From assembly GCA_003344405.1 (NCBI GenBank), contig NOWV01000018.1:124001-188000 (forward strand): a DNA stretch of 64,000 bases, read 5' to 3'. Below, in pieces: positions 60,978 through 64,000 of this stretch (the stretch's first letter is position 1; the number at the start of each line of letters is the position of its first letter). A model generated the notes under the pieces. It did not search any database, was not told the origin of the DNA, and saw only the letters and a list, made by a program, of their open reading frames with translations. The position numbers were made by a program, and so were the translations under genes. This DNA is from Trichoplax sp. H2. Its lineage: Eukaryota > Placozoa > Uniplacotomia > Trichoplacea.

Positions 60978-63900
60978 ATGGAGGAAATACCAACTATTCT
61001 CATCTTCTGTAACCCTCCATCGATTAATAATAAGCATTTATCCCATCAGACTGACCACCAAAGTAAAAAGAGAAAGTTAAATCCAGCGAGCATTCAATGG
61101 AAAAGGAAATTATATCGTCATCCGTGCAAACCAATGCAACCATCGACGAGTGCTTGTCAACATGATGATAAAGATCGAAGCAGCAACAATAGTGGCCCGT
61201 CTACATTTGAATATATTAATACTGTTATAGATCATGGCAGTAATTTACAAAAGGAATTTGATCGATTGATGAGAGATAGCCAAGCGATAATGCCAGGTAT
61301 TAGTAGTCAATCTGGCTTTCAAGATACCGATCAGATCCTATGTAGTGATAGTAATAGTCACGATTTCGACTACCATACTAGCTGGAATGACAGCCTTCCC
61401 ATCGACAATTTCAACTCAATACCAGATAGTTGCGAAATAGAAGAGTTTACCAGTAGCACTTATAGTAGTTGTGATAGTGTCAAGACTTGCGATAGTATCT
61501 CATCAGATGATCATTGTAATGAAAATCAGCTATTGGCAAACAAAACAGAAAATCCGATCGCTAGTGATCAAGCTGCAGAGACCTCATCAGGTAATTCTAG
61601 AGGTACACACGTACGCTGCATCAGGACAGCTACAGTTGTCTATTTTCATCTATCAAATACGATCCAGGCCATTGCTTCATCATACAATGATAAAACGAGA
61701 TTTGCATAGTCACATTTTGCTTACTCCGCAGTATACGCGTATACATACTACCATTATCAATCTACTCTACCAAAATGCTATACATAGCAATCCGATAGCC
61801 TCCTTTGTAATGTATTTCTATCTACAAGTCAGATGGATCATATTACAAATAAGTTCTTGCCCTCAAGATGTACAAAATAAATATCAATCTAATTAACTAA
61901 GCTCGCAATTCTTCATGCAGTTTCACTATCTAAGAAGTATCTTCAAGCATTGCAGTATATAAATGATAGCTCATGCGCATGTATTCATATGTTTTGGTGA
62001 TAGATAAGCTTCACCAACCGACAAGAAATCAAGATTCGCAAGAACTTTTACCTAATTTCAAGGTATGAAATCTTAATCAAATTAAAAGCAAGAATGTAAC
62101 ACTAGCACAATACTGTAAATGTTGATTTAAAGTAGTAACTACTACATCAAGTTAAAAATTGTAATAAAATCTTAAAATGCATTATTCAATTTCACACTAT
62201 TACTTTACCTGATATTCAATCGTGCAGTATTGTATATTATCAACCCATGTATATCTTTATAGTATATGTTATACGGTATTACTATTAGGGTATGCTTCTT
62301 TCATATAGTAACAAAAGACAACGATTATTTATATACTTCCTATATCACTTCTAAATCTATCTAAATTTCTCCTGCAGATTTCCAAGATTGCCAATTGTAC
62401 CCAAAAGTCTCAATTAGTCAATTTACTGGTAGTAGCACTTCAAGGTGATTGAACAATTAATGTAATTAACCTCAAGTAACATGAAACTTTCTTCTTTCTA
62501 GTATAAAAACAAATTACTTTAATAAATACCTTATTTGCAATCCTTTAATTGTCAAATTTTAGTGAATCCAGCTCACGAAATTCAAACTAAATCAGGCAAA
62601 AATGTAAGTTTAAGCAATACACCAAGCTTGCTTTTACAGTTAATGTATTAGCTACATAAATAAAATGCTAATTTTAGGCAGGACAGATGATTTTAATTGG
62701 ATCTATGCTAGTTGGTGACCCAACTCAGAGTTATTTTAAGGTGAAAAAATAATGCCGTTAATGCAATATAGCAATTATAATAACTATGACTGCTAAGATT
62801 CAAACTTCCTAGGCTTCTTTCTACACTTAGATTACACTCTGGAGACAAAATACTGCATGGCTTGAAAGGATAAGCCTCGGAGATATTCTATTACTTGCAG
62901 GTTTAGGATCATATTTCATATCGTAGATGGATAATAAAAACTTTATGTCAAAATCTATTTTTTTCGAACCTTTTGTGATTATAAATACGAGAAAAAAATA
63001 ACAGTCGTCTATACTTGCAATTAATACGGATATCTTTTACATATCCTCACTTGATGTAATACTTCAACCCCTAGATTTAGAAGTCGACGAGTGGCGTGGA
63101 AAATATTTTGCTCAAAGTATTCATTCTTCCTGGGTAGTTAACCTTCATAAATGTAGAGATATAACTGGTAAAAGAGGTTAGCTATCAATTTTTCTAATAT
63201 AAATATTATAAGCTAAAATATCAGTGCTCTTCAGGATAGTACAAACCATTTTTAATACAAATCCTCATATATATCGTAAATTCCTTTTTCCAATACTTAG
63301 TTAGACATTATATTCCATCAAAAACCATGGATGATGTTTACACATGGGCATCGAATTACTTGCCACATATATATAATACAAATGATCAATCAACCTTGCA
63401 AGTACAAAGCAAAGGTAATTCACCCTCGTCACTATAGCTATATATGTGTTTCATCTAGTAATTCTAGTAATATCGTCTACCTGATGTTTTGATATTCAAG
63501 GAGAGGTTCAATTTGTTACTTACAAGAGCTTAACTCAGGACGTTGTAGTTCATTTCAAGGCCAAGTTGCTATCGATCAAATGCTATACTAGTAAATAAAT
63601 AAAAGCACTATTTCTACACGTAATGTAAAAATTAACTCGCTCTTTCTTACCAGTTGTTTTATCTTGTATTAATAATGCACTCTAGTTGGAAATGTTACCT
63701 ATCAGTATGAAACTAAGCGCCTCCCAAAAATGGTTGCTAGTAAGTTGAAAATAGTAATAACAGTTCAAATTTTAATTTCGCTCATATTTTCATTCTCTAT
63801 TTTAGCATTAGCGGAATCATCTGTACAAAGAATTAAACTACAACTGTAAGTGAACGATCTTAAGAAATGTTTATGGTGAATATAAATATATCACTTCATA

Positions 63901-64000
63901 TATAACTGTATTGCAGTTGGGGCAGACAGGCTAGATGGTTCTCAGAATTAAGAGCTAATATCAATCGAGTTTGGAAGTGGTCCTTTCTACATGTTCACTA
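60978..64000 (+). CDS. SHLD2: Shieldin complex subunit 2-like protein, 5' part (3' end outside window)
   Basis: SHLD2 (FAM35A) binds single-stranded DNA with OB folds and, with REV7, SHLD1 and SHLD3 below 53BP1, limits resection of DNA breaks. Exon 1 (60978-61590) begins EEIPTILIFCNPPSI, comparable to the N-terminal motif by which vertebrate SHLD2 joins SHLD3/REV7, and continues as a long Ser/Asp-rich disordered stretch. OB-fold exons: about 62380-62443 (IANCTQKSQLVNLLVVALQ), 62566-62604, about 62678-62741 (LIGSMLVGDPTQS), 62830-62899 (ITLWRQNTAWLERISLGDIL), 63080-63171 (VDEWRGKYFAQSIHSSWVVN), 63301-63414, 63500-63592, about 63685-63737, about 63807-63847 and 63917 onward (LQLWGRQARWFSELRANI). 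The order of blocks fits vertebrate SHLD2 through the start of the second OB fold. Exons between 61622 and 62063 are uncertain. The C-terminal OB fold and zinc motif would lie beyond the window. Confidence 0.85.

Noticed and set aside
1-64000. tRNA or rRNA genes
   Set aside because: I looked for B-box-like GGTTCGAATCC words with a matching acceptor stem and for conserved rRNA words and found none that hold up. A GTTCGAGCA in BHMT exon 8 is coding sequence.

Overview
The window reads as AT-rich nuclear DNA of an early-branching animal, most likely a placozoan (Trichoplax/Hoilungia type). This is inferred from gene content and gene structure, because no search could be run. Nearly every conserved gene is cut into short exons by small GT-AG introns. 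The proteins are recognisably metazoan (focadhesin, anoctamin-8, SKA1, a histidine ammonia-lyase with a Par3/HAL N-terminal domain, shieldin-2), yet there is also an NB-ARC STAND protein of a kind that ordinary bilaterian genomes lack.

Layout, left to right: 3' part of a focadhesin gene (+, 1-5258); dimethylglycine dehydrogenase (-, 5993-10237); a repeat-rich spacer; two betaine-homocysteine methyltransferase genes tail to tail (+, 16133-18455; -, 20156-23177); a spacer with a long hairpin; anoctamin-8 (+, 26846-31975); SKA1 (-, 32733-35544); a spacer with a 138-bp minisatellite; a 4.7-kb intronless ORF (+, 38854-43599) joining a Ulp1-like protease, a PD-(D/E)XK-like nuclease, an NB-ARC ATPase and TPRs; a spacer with an old ~415-bp duplication; histidine ammonia-lyase (-, 47136-55963, with a 3.8-kb first intron); a repeat-rich spacer with an LTR-like remnant; a C9orf85-like CxxC protein (-, 59438-60585); and, divergent from it, a shieldin-2 gene (+, 60978 to beyond the window).

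Functional links: BHMT turns betaine plus homocysteine into dimethylglycine plus methionine, and DMGDH consumes the dimethylglycine in mitochondria. The two genes are also neighbours in vertebrates, so this looks like an ancient linkage. HAL starts histidine degradation, which also feeds the folate one-carbon pool. SHLD2 (DNA end protection) and SKA1 (kinetochore) are genome-maintenance genes. Spacers and the long HAL intron are peppered with palindromic TACAGTA/TACTGTA motifs and small tandem duplications that are largely absent from exons.

The most unusual item is the intronless STAND gene. Its domain set resembles bacterial antiviral STAND NTPases and the modular protease-nuclease effectors of Rickettsiales more than any standard animal protein.
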